DNA of 6,142 nucleotides from an uncultured Collinsella sp. (GCA_958428675.1 CAUAGV010000105.1:1-6142), one strand, 5' to 3'. Positions 1 through 5,086 are shown, numbered from the stretch's first letter. The notes: a model not told the origin generated them from the sequence alone. Made by a program: numbers and translations.

Positions 1-409
1 TCTCGCTGTCGAGGTCGTAGAGGCGGAAGCTCCCGAAGTTGCACGTCATCACCCAGCGGGGGCGCTCGGAGTACGGCAGGTGCCGCGCGTACCACATGGC
101 CTGCTGGAGCGGCGTCTCCATGCCGCCGTTCCTGGGTTCTGGCTTGTCGAGGTCGATACCCCACGACTTCTGCTCGCACAGGAAGTTATGGTCGGAGACG
201 AACACGTCGATGCGTCGGCCTCTCACCTTCCGCTCGAAGTCGACGAAGCTGTCTATGGTGTTGGACGGGATGCCCAGGACGTTGATGAGCAGATCTACCC
301 AGAACTTCTGCGTGTCCTGCTGCTCGTTGTTGGAGCCCGCGGGGATGGCGGCAAGGCGCTTCTGCCACCGCTTGACGAACTCCTTTGCCTCTTTCTTGCT
401 GGCAGGCAT
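1..409 (-). CDS. MmeI-like type II restriction enzyme / DNA methyltransferase, N-terminal fragment (cut by window edge)
   Basis: An uninterrupted reading frame of 136 codons runs from ATG (407-409) to the left window edge. It starts MPASKKEAKEFVKRWQK and contains RRIDVFV, then LCEQKSWGIDLDKPE, then LPYSERPRWVMTCNFGSFRLYD. This is the N-terminal nuclease region of the MmeI-like family (also annotated class I SAM-dependent DNA methyltransferase), single-chain enzymes combining an endonuclease, an N6-adenine methylase and a target-recognition domain. D68, E79 and K81 fit the D-x(9-10)-E-x-K catalytic arrangement known for MmeI, so the nuclease looks intact. The methylase motifs would lie outside the window; family members are usually about 900 residues or more. 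GGAGG lies six bases before the ATG, and a promoter candidate sits just upstream. The position 3' of a tRNA gene suggests an accessory island. It could instead be a methylase-only relative used by a defence system, but the ExK motif favours a nuclease. Confidence 0.85.
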   Translation of the reverse strand, partial: MPASKKEAKEFVKRWQKRLAAIPAGSNNEQQDTQKFWVDLLINVLGIPSNTIDSFVDFERKVRGRRIDVFVSDHNFLCEQKSWGIDLDKPEPRNGGMETPLQQAMWYARHLPYSERPRWVMTCNFGSFRLYDLDSE

Positions 410-443
410 ACCGGACCTCCTGCGTCGTTGTCACTTTCGGACA

Positions 444-471
444 ATTTTAAGGGGTAAAAGCCCTCTTCCAA
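444..471 (-). promoter_or_regulatory. Candidate promoter of the MmeI-like gene
   Basis: Read on the minus strand, TTGGAA (466-471) and TAAAAT (444-449) are separated by 16 bases. This would start transcription near 437, about 28 bases before the ATG at 409. The -35 box lies inside a small hairpin (about 463-480: CTTCC, loop AAGC, GGAAG) that is followed on the minus strand by TTTT. That arrangement could reduce readthrough from upstream, but it is weak as a terminator. The promoter is called by motif match only. Confidence 0.4.
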
Positions 472-477
472 GCGGAA

Positions 478-557
478 GGGCGAGTTTTCAACGGTCCACG
501 GTGCCGCAGGGTCCCAGGCGAAACCCGAAGACGCCGGGGGCTGTTGGAAACTCGCCC
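478..557. repeat. Long imperfect hairpin 1 of a tandem pair
   Basis: Arms 478-492 (GGGCGAGTTTTCAAC) and 543-557 (GTTGGAAACTCGCCC) are complementary over 15 positions with one T·G pair. Pairing can extend inward to about 497/538 through further G·U pairs. The interior (498-537) is GC-rich. The core GTTTTCAACG...GTTGGAAAC recurs one unit downstream at 581-647. No protein frame explains it. It could be a structured RNA, a protein-binding dyad array, or part of an island end. Confidence 0.6.
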
Positions 558-579
558 ATCTCACAGCAACGTCACCCTA

Positions 580-648
580 GGTTTTCAACGCTTTCCATGG
601 CCGAAGGGCTTCTTATAAGCCCGTAGGCTGTGGGAAGGGTTGGAAACC
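580..648. repeat. Long imperfect hairpin 2 of a tandem pair
   Basis: Arms 580-597 and 631-648 pair over 18 positions with one G·G mismatch and two G·U pairs. An inner hairpin sits in the loop (GGGCTT 606-611 with AAGCCC 617-622). The arm core GTTTTCAACG (581-590) and its partner GTTGGAAAC (639-647) match those of hairpin 1, offset by 97 and 96 bases. GCCGAAGGG (600-608) also matches GCCGCAGGG (503-511) at offset 97. The two structures therefore look like a diverged tandem duplication. Confidence 0.6.
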
Positions 649-680
649 GGACTTTGGGCATAGCCCTTCACAAAAAAACT

Positions 681-701
681 TTCTACCCAAATTCTACCCA
701 A
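681..701. repeat. 10-bp direct repeat TTCTACCCAA x2, one helical turn apart
   Basis: TTCTACCCAA occurs at 681-690 and 692-701, so the repeat starts are 11 bases apart. On the minus strand it reads TTGGGTAGAA. Same-face direct repeats beside a tRNA 3' end resemble arm-type binding sites for tyrosine recombinases or a regulator half-site pair. That role is inferred; no integrase gene is present in the window. Confidence 0.5.
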
Positions 702-720
702 CTGACGTTAACGATGCCCT

Positions 721-763
721 TATATAAGAAAGCAGGTCAGACGATTTATACCGTCTGACCTGC
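721..763 (-). terminator. Intrinsic terminator of tRNA-Arg
   Basis: There is a perfect 12-bp stem, GCAGGTCAGACG (732-743) with CGTCTGACCTGC (752-763), and an 8-base loop. On the minus strand it is followed by TTTCTTATAT (721-730). It begins nine bases beyond the tRNA CCA end, as expected for the tRNA transcript. The T-tract is interrupted, but the stem is strong. Confidence 0.8.
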
Positions 764-772
764 ATTTACTTC

Positions 773-848
773 TGGTGCCCCCGGGCGGATTCGAACCGTC
801 GACACCCGCTTTAGGAGAGCGGTGCTCTATCCCCTGAGCTACGGAGGC
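773..848 (-). tRNA. tRNA-Arg, anticodon CCT
   Basis: The reverse complement folds as a 76-nt cloverleaf. The acceptor is GCCTCCG with CGGGGGC (one T·G pair), the D stem is GCTC/GAGC, and the anticodon stem CCGCT/AGCGG encloses loop CTCCTAA, giving anticodon CCT, which reads AGG. The variable loop is GTGTC and the T-loop is TTCGAAT. Discriminator A and an encoded CCA follow (CCA complement 773-775). The T stem GACGG/CCGCC contains one A·C mismatch (positions 50-64). A terminator hairpin and an extended -10 promoter flank the gene, so it is a single-gene transcript. tRNA 3' ends are common integration targets, and a restriction gene lies on that side. Confidence 0.95.
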
Positions 849-858
849 ATGTTGTACT

Positions 859-867
859 AGTGTAGCA
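859..867 (-). promoter_or_regulatory. Extended -10 promoter of tRNA-Arg
   Basis: On the minus strand TGCTACACT combines a TG extended -10 element with a TACACT hexamer. It would start transcription about four or five bases before the tRNA 5' end. No good -35 is seen at 16-18 bases (GTATTG is the closest), which is consistent with an extended -10 type promoter. Confidence 0.5.
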
Positions 868-906
868 GATTTACTGCATCGCAATACGTCGCATGACTAG
901 ACTTCG

Positions 907-975
907 AAGTTGCGGTGGAATAGTTCCTGTCTGAAGCATCTAAAGCCGTATTTAGGAACTATTTCACCGCAACTT
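907..975. repeat. 69-bp element with 22-bp near-perfect inverted repeats, downstream of DUF956
   Basis: Arms 907-928 and 954-975 are inverted copies matching at 21 of 22 positions. The exception (918/964) is G·U on the plus strand and C·A on the minus strand. The loop 929-953 is 25 bases. The element starts nine bases after the DUF956 stop codon. No T-tract follows on the minus strand, so a classical terminator is doubtful. The size and form fit a palindromic interspersed repeat (REP or MITE-like) or a folded 3' end that stabilises mRNA. Confidence 0.7.
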
Positions 976-983
976 ATGAGGAG

Positions 984-1382
984 CTAGTTACCTTTGTGGA
1001 AGAGGTTTTTGATAACGGAGGGGATGCTCTTGGCGCCCTTGGCCGTCACATCGATAAAGTCGGGCGAACGCACGAGCTTATCCTCGTCGACGTACTTGCG
1101 GACAGCACGAAGCGTCTCTTTGTCGTCGCGCGTCGAAAACGTAAAGTGACCGTTGTCCTTGGTGAAGATGGCAAAACGCGTGATCTTCTTGGTGCCGCGT
1201 AAAACCTCGGCGGCAATATAGTCGACCTCATCCCACGGGATTTGAATATAATCCTCGGGATTGCGCTCGTTGTAATACTCGAACGCCTTATTGCCCACCA
1301 TCACGTTGCCGTGGCTGGTAAGCCCCATCAGGCAGGTTGCCGGCGTTGCCAGATCGACCGTGCTGTTCTGAGATTGCGCCAT
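984..1382 (-). CDS. manO: DUF956 family protein, ManO-like, associated with mannose PTS
   Basis: This 132-residue protein starts MAQSQNSTVDLATPA and matches the DUF956 family (PF06115) along its length. Diagnostic blocks are GLTSHGNVMVGNKAFEYYN (20-38), YIQIPWDEVDYIAAEV (45-60), RFAIFTKDNGHFTFSTRD (69-86) and the basic C-terminus KSIPSVIKNLF. Family members of roughly 120-130 residues usually lie next to mannose-class PTS operons, as here. In lactic acid bacteria the gene is called manO and is thought to regulate or modulate that PTS; the mechanism is not settled. I chose ATG at 1382 over GTG at 1433 because the family alignment begins there and the GTG lies inside a hairpin loop. GAGG sits five to six bases upstream, with a stronger GGAGG further back. 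It is split from manZ by 120 bases containing a dyad and a possible separate promoter. Confidence 0.85.
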   Translation of the reverse strand: MAQSQNSTVDLATPATCLMGLTSHGNVMVGNKAFEYYNERNPEDYIQIPWDEVDYIAAEVLRGTKKITRFAIFTKDNGHFTFSTRDDKETLRAVRKYVDEDKLVRSPDFIDVTAKGAKSIPSVIKNLFHKGN

Positions 1383-1398
1383 GCGCGCCTCGCCCTCC

Positions 1399-1446
1399 AA
1401 ATAAAACAATCGGACCGCATCCAGTGTACCCACCGGGTGCGGTCCG
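1399..1446 (-). terminator. Candidate intrinsic terminator after manZ (alternatively an operator dyad)
   Basis: Arms 1411-1422 and 1435-1446 (CGGACCGCA...TGCGGTCCG core) form a 12-position stem with one A·C mismatch on the minus strand and a 12-base loop. It is followed on the minus strand by ATTGTTTTATTT (1399-1410). The position between manZ and DUF956 fits an operon terminator or partial attenuator. The interrupted T-tract, and the overlap with a promoter candidate, leave an operator role open. Confidence 0.6.
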
Positions 1447-1452
1447 TTTCAA
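1423..1452 (-). promoter_or_regulatory. Candidate promoter of the DUF956 gene, overlapping the dyad
   Basis: On the minus strand TTGAAA (1447-1452) and TACACT (1423-1428) are 18 bases apart. The -10 lies in the loop of the 1411-1446 dyad. One arm fills most of the spacer and the other covers the start site, so a protein bound to the dyad would block this promoter. Transcription would begin near 1416 with a leader of about 34 bases. Confidence 0.4.
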
Positions 1453-1502
1453 TGGCTCAAAAGCCCTTGCCTAGCAATTCTCGGTCTTAAGCCGAAGCGT
1501 GC

Positions 1503-2423
1503 TTACATGAAGCCGCAGAAGCGACCGATGATGCCGACGGCGAAGAGAGCCAGGATGATGACGATCGGGCTGACCTTCTTCTTGAGGAGCTTGCAGACCA
1601 GCAGGGTCAGGCACACGGCGGCAAGGCCGGGGATGAGCTGGTCGAGGTTAGCCTGAAGCGTGGTGACCTTCACCTGATCAAGGGCGTTAGCACCGATGGA
1701 GTTATACATCGTCAGTGCTTCCTTGACACCCTCAGAACCGGAGGGCAGATTTGCCCAGTCGATAAAGGCGCCAGCAGACTGCGTGACCTTGGAGACGACC
1801 GGGGTGAAGGAGATGGACACCCAGCGCTCGACCAGGGCGCCGATGATGAACATACCCAGGATGGAAGCGCCCTCGGTGACCTTGCCCATCAGGCCGCCGG
1901 AGAGGTCCTTGGCGATGGAGGAGCCGACCTTGTAGCCAAACTCCTGCGTGTACCACAGGAAGGCGTAACGGATGATGTTCCACGCGAAGAAGAACAGCAG
2001 CGGACCGGCGATGCTGCCGGACAGGGCCAGGGAAGCGCCCAGAGCGCCCAGAATCGGGCGAAGGGTGAACCAGAAGGCGGGGTCGCCGACGCCGGCGAGC
2101 GGGCCCATCATACCGACCTTGACGCCCTGAATGGCGACGTCGTCAATCGGAGCACCGTTGGCGCGCTCCTCCTCGAGAGCGAGGGTAACGCCAATGACGG
2201 GGGCGGAAACATAAGGGTGGGTGTTATAGAACTCCAGGTGGCGCTTAAGAGCGGCAATCTGGTCATCCTTGCTGGTGTAGAGCTTCTTGATCGCAGGGAT
2301 CATTGCGAAGCACCAGCCGCCGTTCTGCATACGCTCGTAGTTCCACGAGCCCTGAAGGAACTGATGACGGAAGCAAACCTTCTTGCGGTCAGCCTTGGTG
2401 AGCTGAATCTTGTTCTCTGCCAT
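1503..2423 (-). CDS. manZ: Mannose-family PTS permease subunit IID
   Basis: This 306-residue protein is the IID component of a mannose/fructose/sorbose-class phosphotransferase system (PF03613). With IIC it forms the membrane channel through which the sugar enters. The N-terminal cytoplasmic part carries the family signature FLQGSWNYERMQNGGW (22-37) and MIPAIKKLY. GMMGPLAGVGDPAFWFTLRPI (104-124) is also typical. Hydrophobic segments follow at about 124-156, 188-198, 264-280 and 284-303, the last two near the C-terminus. The length is normal. I start at ATG 2423, not the in-frame GTG at 2432, because GGAGGGG would lie only about three bases from the GTG. The start is 16 bases after the manY stop, with the Shine-Dalgarno sequence filling the gap, so the two are probably translationally coupled. 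Confidence 0.95.
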   Translation of the reverse strand: MAENKIQLTKADRKKVCFRHQFLQGSWNYERMQNGGWCFAMIPAIKKLYTSKDDQIAALKRHLEFYNTHPYVSAPVIGVTLALEEERANGAPIDDVAIQGVKVGMMGPLAGVGDPAFWFTLRPILGALGASLALSGSIAGPLLFFFAWNIIRYAFLWYTQEFGYKVGSSIAKDLSGGLMGKVTEGASILGMFIIGALVERWVSISFTPVVSKVTQSAGAFIDWANLPSGSEGVKEALTMYNSIGANALDQVKVTTLQANLDQLIPGLAAVCLTLLVCKLLKKKVSPIVIILALFAVGIIGRFCGFM

Positions 2424-2439
2424 ATGTATCACTCCCCTC

Positions 2440-3258
2440 CTACTCGTAATCGTTCAGAATGTCGCCGAGCGGGTCGCCGGAGCCACCGCCCATGCCGCCA
2501 CCCTGCTTGGCCAGATCCTTAAGGCCAAGGTAGATGAGGGCAAGGGAGATGCCGATGAGGCCAAGGGCGATCAGCGTGAGCTGAGGGATGGCAGCAAGGA
2601 CAAAGCCGAGGATGAAGAACGGCCAGGTCTCCTTGGTGGCCATCATGTTGATGACCATGGCGTAACCGACGGAAGCGACCATGCCGCCGCCGACAGCCAT
2701 GCCGCCGGACAGCCAGTCGGGCATAGCGTTAAGCGCGTTGGTAACAGCCTCGGCCGGGATGATGCACAGAAGCACTGCCGGGATGGCGATACGAAGACCC
2801 TGCATGAGGATAGCAGCGTACTGCCAGCGCTCGATGCCGGCGAAGTCACCCTTCTCGGCGCAACCGTCCATGGCGTGAGCGATAGCGGTAGCCAGGGTAC
2901 GGCAGATCATGGTCAGGAACAGACCAGCGACCGACAGAGGCACGGCGACGGCGATAGCGGCGGTAACGGCCTTGGCCGAATCGGTGGCGCCACCGTTGAG
3001 GGCGAGCACCATGATGATCGAAGAAGCGACCGAGGCCAGGGCGGCGTCAGGCGCGACGGCGGCGCCGACGTTAGCCCAGCCAAGGGCCATCATCTGGAGC
3101 GAACCGCCCAGGAGGATGCCCTCCTGAAGGTGACCGGTTACGAGACCGATAAGCGTGCATGCCACGAGCGGCTGATGGAACTGGAACTCATCCAGAATGC
3201 CTTCCATACCGGCAAGCAACGCGACAATCGCAACAAGCAGAATAGTGATTGCAGACAT
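2440..3258 (-). CDS. manY: Mannose-family PTS permease subunit IIC
   Basis: This 272-residue polytopic membrane protein is the IIC subunit (PF03609), which binds the sugar and forms the transport path with IID. The signature GGSLQMMALGWANVGAAVAPDAALAS (51-76) is nearly canonical. Hydrophobic segments are visible at about 2-20, 30-48, 74-88, 97-118, 146-167, 185-206 and 213-246. The C-terminus is unusual in ending with a glycine-rich stretch, GGGMGGGSGDPLG (253-265), followed by an acidic tail. The start ATG 3258 has GGAGG about nine bases upstream (3268-3272), immediately after the manX stop at 3277. It is the middle gene of a three-gene operon with very short gaps. Confidence 0.95.
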   Translation of the reverse strand: MSAITILLVAIVALLAGMEGILDEFQFHQPLVACTLIGLVTGHLQEGILLGGSLQMMALGWANVGAAVAPDAALASVASSIIMVLALNGGATDSAKAVTAAIAVAVPLSVAGLFLTMICRTLATAIAHAMDGCAEKGDFAGIERWQYAAILMQGLRIAIPAVLLCIIPAEAVTNALNAMPDWLSGGMAVGGGMVASVGYAMVINMMATKETWPFFILGFVLAAIPQLTLIALGLIGISLALIYLGLKDLAKQGGGMGGGSGDPLGDILNDYE

Positions 3259-3276
3259 GTATCGGACCCTCCTTTA

Positions 3277-4266
3277 CTATGCTTGAGCGGCCAGTTCGGC
3301 CTTAGCTTTCTTCAACATGGCGTCGAGATCCTCGGAGGAATCCGAAGGAACCTTGCGGACCTCGAACTTGACGCCCTTGGCCTTGAGGGCCTCGAGAGTC
3401 TTAACGTCGTCATCGCCCATAGCGACGGCGTTGGTGACGACGACCTTGCCCTTGGAGTGAGCCATGGAACCGATGTTGACTTCCTTGATGTCGACGCCGG
3501 CCTCGATGGCCTTGAGCAGATCCTGCGGGTTCTCGAAGAGCAGCATGGCCTTGGTGTCACCAAAGCGCGTGTCCTTGACGACCTCGGCCATCTTCTTGAT
3601 GGGCACGACGTTGGCATGGACTCCCGGAGGGGCAGCCTGCTCGATCATGGTCTTGCGGAGCTCGTCGTGAGCAACGCCGTCGGAAACCACGATGATGCGG
3701 TTGGGGTTGATCTGCTTGGTCCACGTGGTGGCCACCTGACCATGAAGCAGACGGGTGTCGATACGGACGTGGGCGATCTTGATGTGCCCGTCGCCGATGA
3801 CCGTTCCCGGAGGGATGGCGCCTGCAGGAGCAGCGGCGGCCGCAGCCGGCTTCTTCTCCTCGGGCTCCAGAGACTCGGGCTTGACGCGCACGCCAGCCTT
3901 AGCCTCAGTCACGAGATGTTTTGCGATCGCATGTGCAGTGTTCTTTGCGTCAAAGCGCTGCGAATATGCCTCGATGAGCATAGGCAGGTTGACACCGGTG
4001 ACGATAGCCCAGGAATCGTGGCCCTCGATGAGCCCGCTGATCTGGTTGAACGGCGTACCGCCCCACAGATCAACGAGGAAGAGCACCTGCTCCTGGTCCT
4101 CGAAGGAAGCGACTGCTTCCTCGACCTTGGCACGGAAGTCGTCGGGGCCCATGCTCGGCTCGAGCGAGACCACGGCTACAGACGGCTGATCGCCAAAGAC
4201 CATCGAGCCCGTCTGCTTGATTCCAGCCGCCAAGTCACCATGGCTAGCAAGAACAATACTTACCAT
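3277..4266 (-). CDS. manX: Mannose-family PTS fused IIA-IIB phosphotransferase
   Basis: This 329-residue cytoplasmic protein joins the IIA domain (PF03610, about 1-120) and IIB domain (PF03830, about 160-325) by a flexible linker of charged then Ala/Pro-rich sequence (about 126-156). Numbering from the ATG at 4266, the IIA phosphohistidine is H9 in VLASHGDLAAG, with the conserved WGGTPFNQ at 68-75. The IIB phosphohistidine is H175 in RIDTRLLHGQVATTW. Phosphate passes from HPr to H9, then H175, then the sugar entering through IIC/IID. The length matches E. coli ManX (about 323). GGAGG lies seven bases before ATG 4266 and four before an upstream GTG (4269), so ATG is preferred. The substrate is probably mannose, glucose, glucosamine or a related hexose; sequence alone does not separate these. 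Confidence 0.95.
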   Translation of the reverse strand: MVSIVLASHGDLAAGIKQTGSMVFGDQPSVAVVSLEPSMGPDDFRAKVEEAVASFEDQEQVLFLVDLWGGTPFNQISGLIEGHDSWAIVTGVNLPMLIEAYSQRFDAKNTAHAIAKHLVTEAKAGVRVKPESLEPEEKKPAAAAAAPAGAIPPGTVIGDGHIKIAHVRIDTRLLHGQVATTWTKQINPNRIIVVSDGVAHDELRKTMIEQAAPPGVHANVVPIKKMAEVVKDTRFGDTKAMLLFENPQDLLKAIEAGVDIKEVNIGSMAHSKGKVVVTNAVAMGDDDVKTLEALKAKGVKFEVRKVPSDSSEDLDAMLKKAKAELAAQA

Positions 4267-4278
4267 CACATAACCTCC

Positions 4279-4310
4279 TTTTTGTCTACGTATTTCCTAC
4301 ACGACAAAAA
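4279..4310 (-). promoter_or_regulatory. Leader dyad TTTTTGTC...GACAAAAA before manX
   Basis: Perfect 8-bp inverted arms at 4279-4286 and 4303-4310 are separated by 16 bases. The proximal arm abuts the manX Shine-Dalgarno (AGGAGG, about 4274-4279 complement), and the distal arm abuts a possible -10 box. It could be an operator at the start site or a leader hairpin affecting translation. This is a structural observation only. Confidence 0.4.
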
Positions 4311-4312
4311 AG

Positions 4313-4341
4313 AGTATAGCCGCAAGTGTGGCAAATTTATA
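4313..4341 (-). promoter_or_regulatory. Candidate manXYZ promoter (-10 TATACT)
   Basis: TATACT on the minus strand (4313-4318) is a good -10, placed to start transcription near 4306. At 17-base spacing the -35 position reads TATAAA (4336-4341), a poor match. A weak -35 would fit a promoter that needs an activator, but that is inference. No sigma-54 -24/-12 pair was found. Confidence 0.35.
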
Positions 4342-4365
4342 GGAAAAATGTGAATGGTTGGATTA

Positions 4366-4539
4366 TTTGTTTAAACGTTATGCTTTTGTTACAAGTTGGT
4401 TACATCGCTGGTTTTCAGCTATTCCTCGCTAAACATAATTAGTTTGACCATCTTAGAAAACAGATACAGGCACAGCATTCACTAATACCGATTTAAATCG
4501 GATAAGAACCTGCTTGACTCTTCGATATTTTGTTTAAAC
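4366..4539. repeat. Two TTTGTTTAAAC boxes in the region upstream of manX
   Basis: TTTGTTTAAAC occurs at 4366-4376 and 4529-4539. With the five bases before each, the match is 14 of 16 positions. Each contains the 8-bp palindrome GTTTAAAC. The interval (4267-4594) has no supported gene and is clearly more AT-rich than its flanks. The boxes are candidates for paired regulator sites, but AT-rich sequence makes chance matches easier. Confidence 0.4.
4488..4501. promoter_or_regulatory. 14-bp perfect palindrome CCGATTTAAATCGG, candidate operator
   Basis: This is an uninterrupted 14-bp palindrome lying between the two GTTTAAAC boxes, about 220 bases upstream of manX. It has the form of a binding site for a dimeric repressor or activator. 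No regulator gene is in the window, so the binding protein is unknown. Confidence 0.4.
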
Positions 4540-4583
4540 AGACGTGACTTGACTAATTTCGTTAGTTATGCTCTAGCAAACCG

Positions 4584-4650
4584 TCAAAAAAGAATAGTCA
4601 TTGGGGACGTTCTTTAATGACTAGTCGTTTAAGAACGTCCCCAATGACTA
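4584..4650 (-). terminator. hypA terminator formed by a perfect 20-bp inverted repeat
   Basis: Arms 4595-4614 and 4631-4650 are perfectly complementary over 20 bp around the core TTGGGGACGTTCTT, with a 16-base loop. On the minus strand the stem begins two bases after the hypA TAA and is followed by ATTCTTTTTTG, so it reads as a strong intrinsic terminator. The arms look like a mobile palindromic repeat (REP-like) rather than a plain terminator stem. Confidence 0.75.
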
Positions 4651-4652
4651 AG

Positions 4653-5078
4653 TTAGGCGATGTGGAGGGGGTTGGCGGCGTCGACGGCGTCAGGAGCAGC
4701 GGGACCATCAGGGGTAGCGTCTGCCAGGTTCTCGTCGGGGGTCTCGATCTGCTTGATCATGACATCCTGGCCCTGCAGCAGATAAGTCTCGCCGCTACCG
4801 CAATGGGGGCAGGTCTTTCCGTACTCGACCGTCGCGTAGTCGCGGCCGCACGCCTCGCAATGTGTCACGGCCTCAACGGGCTCCACGATAAGCTCCGAGC
4901 CCTCGGTGATAGGCTTTTTATCTGCTGCCCAGCGCCAAGCGTCGAGCAGCAAGTCGGGAACGACGCCCGAGACCTCGCCCAGCAGCAACGTCACGCTCGA
5001 AACGCGACGCACGCCATTGGCGCGAGCCACATTTTCAACATCGCGAATGATGTGATAGACGATTCCGAGCTCGTGCAT
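4653..5078 (-). CDS. hypA: HypA, nickel metallochaperone for NiFe hydrogenase maturation
   Basis: This 141-residue cytoplasmic protein belongs to the HypA/HybF family (PF01155). It begins MHELGIVYHIIRDVE; His2 of the invariant MHE start is the known nickel ligand. The zinc site is seen as CEAC (74-77) and CPHC (90-93). The family C-terminal strand LLQGQDVMIKQIE ends at residue 111, where most HypA proteins (about 113-120 residues) stop. Here about 30 Asp/Pro/Ala-rich residues are added, ending PLHIA. HypA works with HypB to load nickel into the hydrogenase large subunit; no hydrogenase or other hyp gene is in this window. The start ATG 5078 has GGGAG about six bases upstream. It may be transcribed from the oxidoreductase gene upstream, since I found no clear promoter in the 190-base gap. 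Confidence 0.93.
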   Translation of the reverse strand: MHELGIVYHIIRDVENVARANGVRRVSSVTLLLGEVSGVVPDLLLDAWRWAADKKPITEGSELIVEPVEAVTHCEACGRDYATVEYGKTCPHCGSGETYLLQGQDVMIKQIETPDENLADATPDGPAAPDAVDAANPLHIA

Positions 5079-5086
5079 TTTTTCTC

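Noticed and set aside
39..626. A 195-codon plus-strand frame covering the restriction gene and the repeats
   Set aside because: It is antisense to a recognisable MmeI-like N-terminus, has no ribosome-binding site I can support, and runs through the tandem hairpins.
478..701. CRISPR array
   Set aside because: There are only two diverged units of about 97 bp and no uniform repeat-spacer pattern. The 10-bp repeats are too short and too few.
588..710. A minus-strand frame of about 40 codons through the TTGGGTAGAA repeats (reads LGRIWVESFFVKG)
   Set aside because: It lacks an ATG or GTG start and a ribosome-binding site, and it overlaps the hairpin 2 structure. It is more likely chance reading of repeat DNA.
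1383..1433. Longer DUF956 start at GTG 1433
   Set aside because: The extra 17 residues have no family match, and the GTG lies in the loop of the dyad and upstream of the predicted start of transcription.
2410..4353. A 647-codon open frame on the plus strand
   Set aside because: It lies antisense to manX, manY and the start of manZ, all of which match well-known families. Its composition (His, Asp, Gly and Arg-rich, no domain) is typical of the frame opposite GC-rich genes.
4267..4600. Sigma-54 promoter for the mannose PTS, as in LevR-controlled operons
   Set aside because: No TGGCAC-N5-TTGC pair is seen on the minus strand. TTGCCACACTTGC near 4326-4338 does not fit, and actinobacteria generally lack sigma-54.
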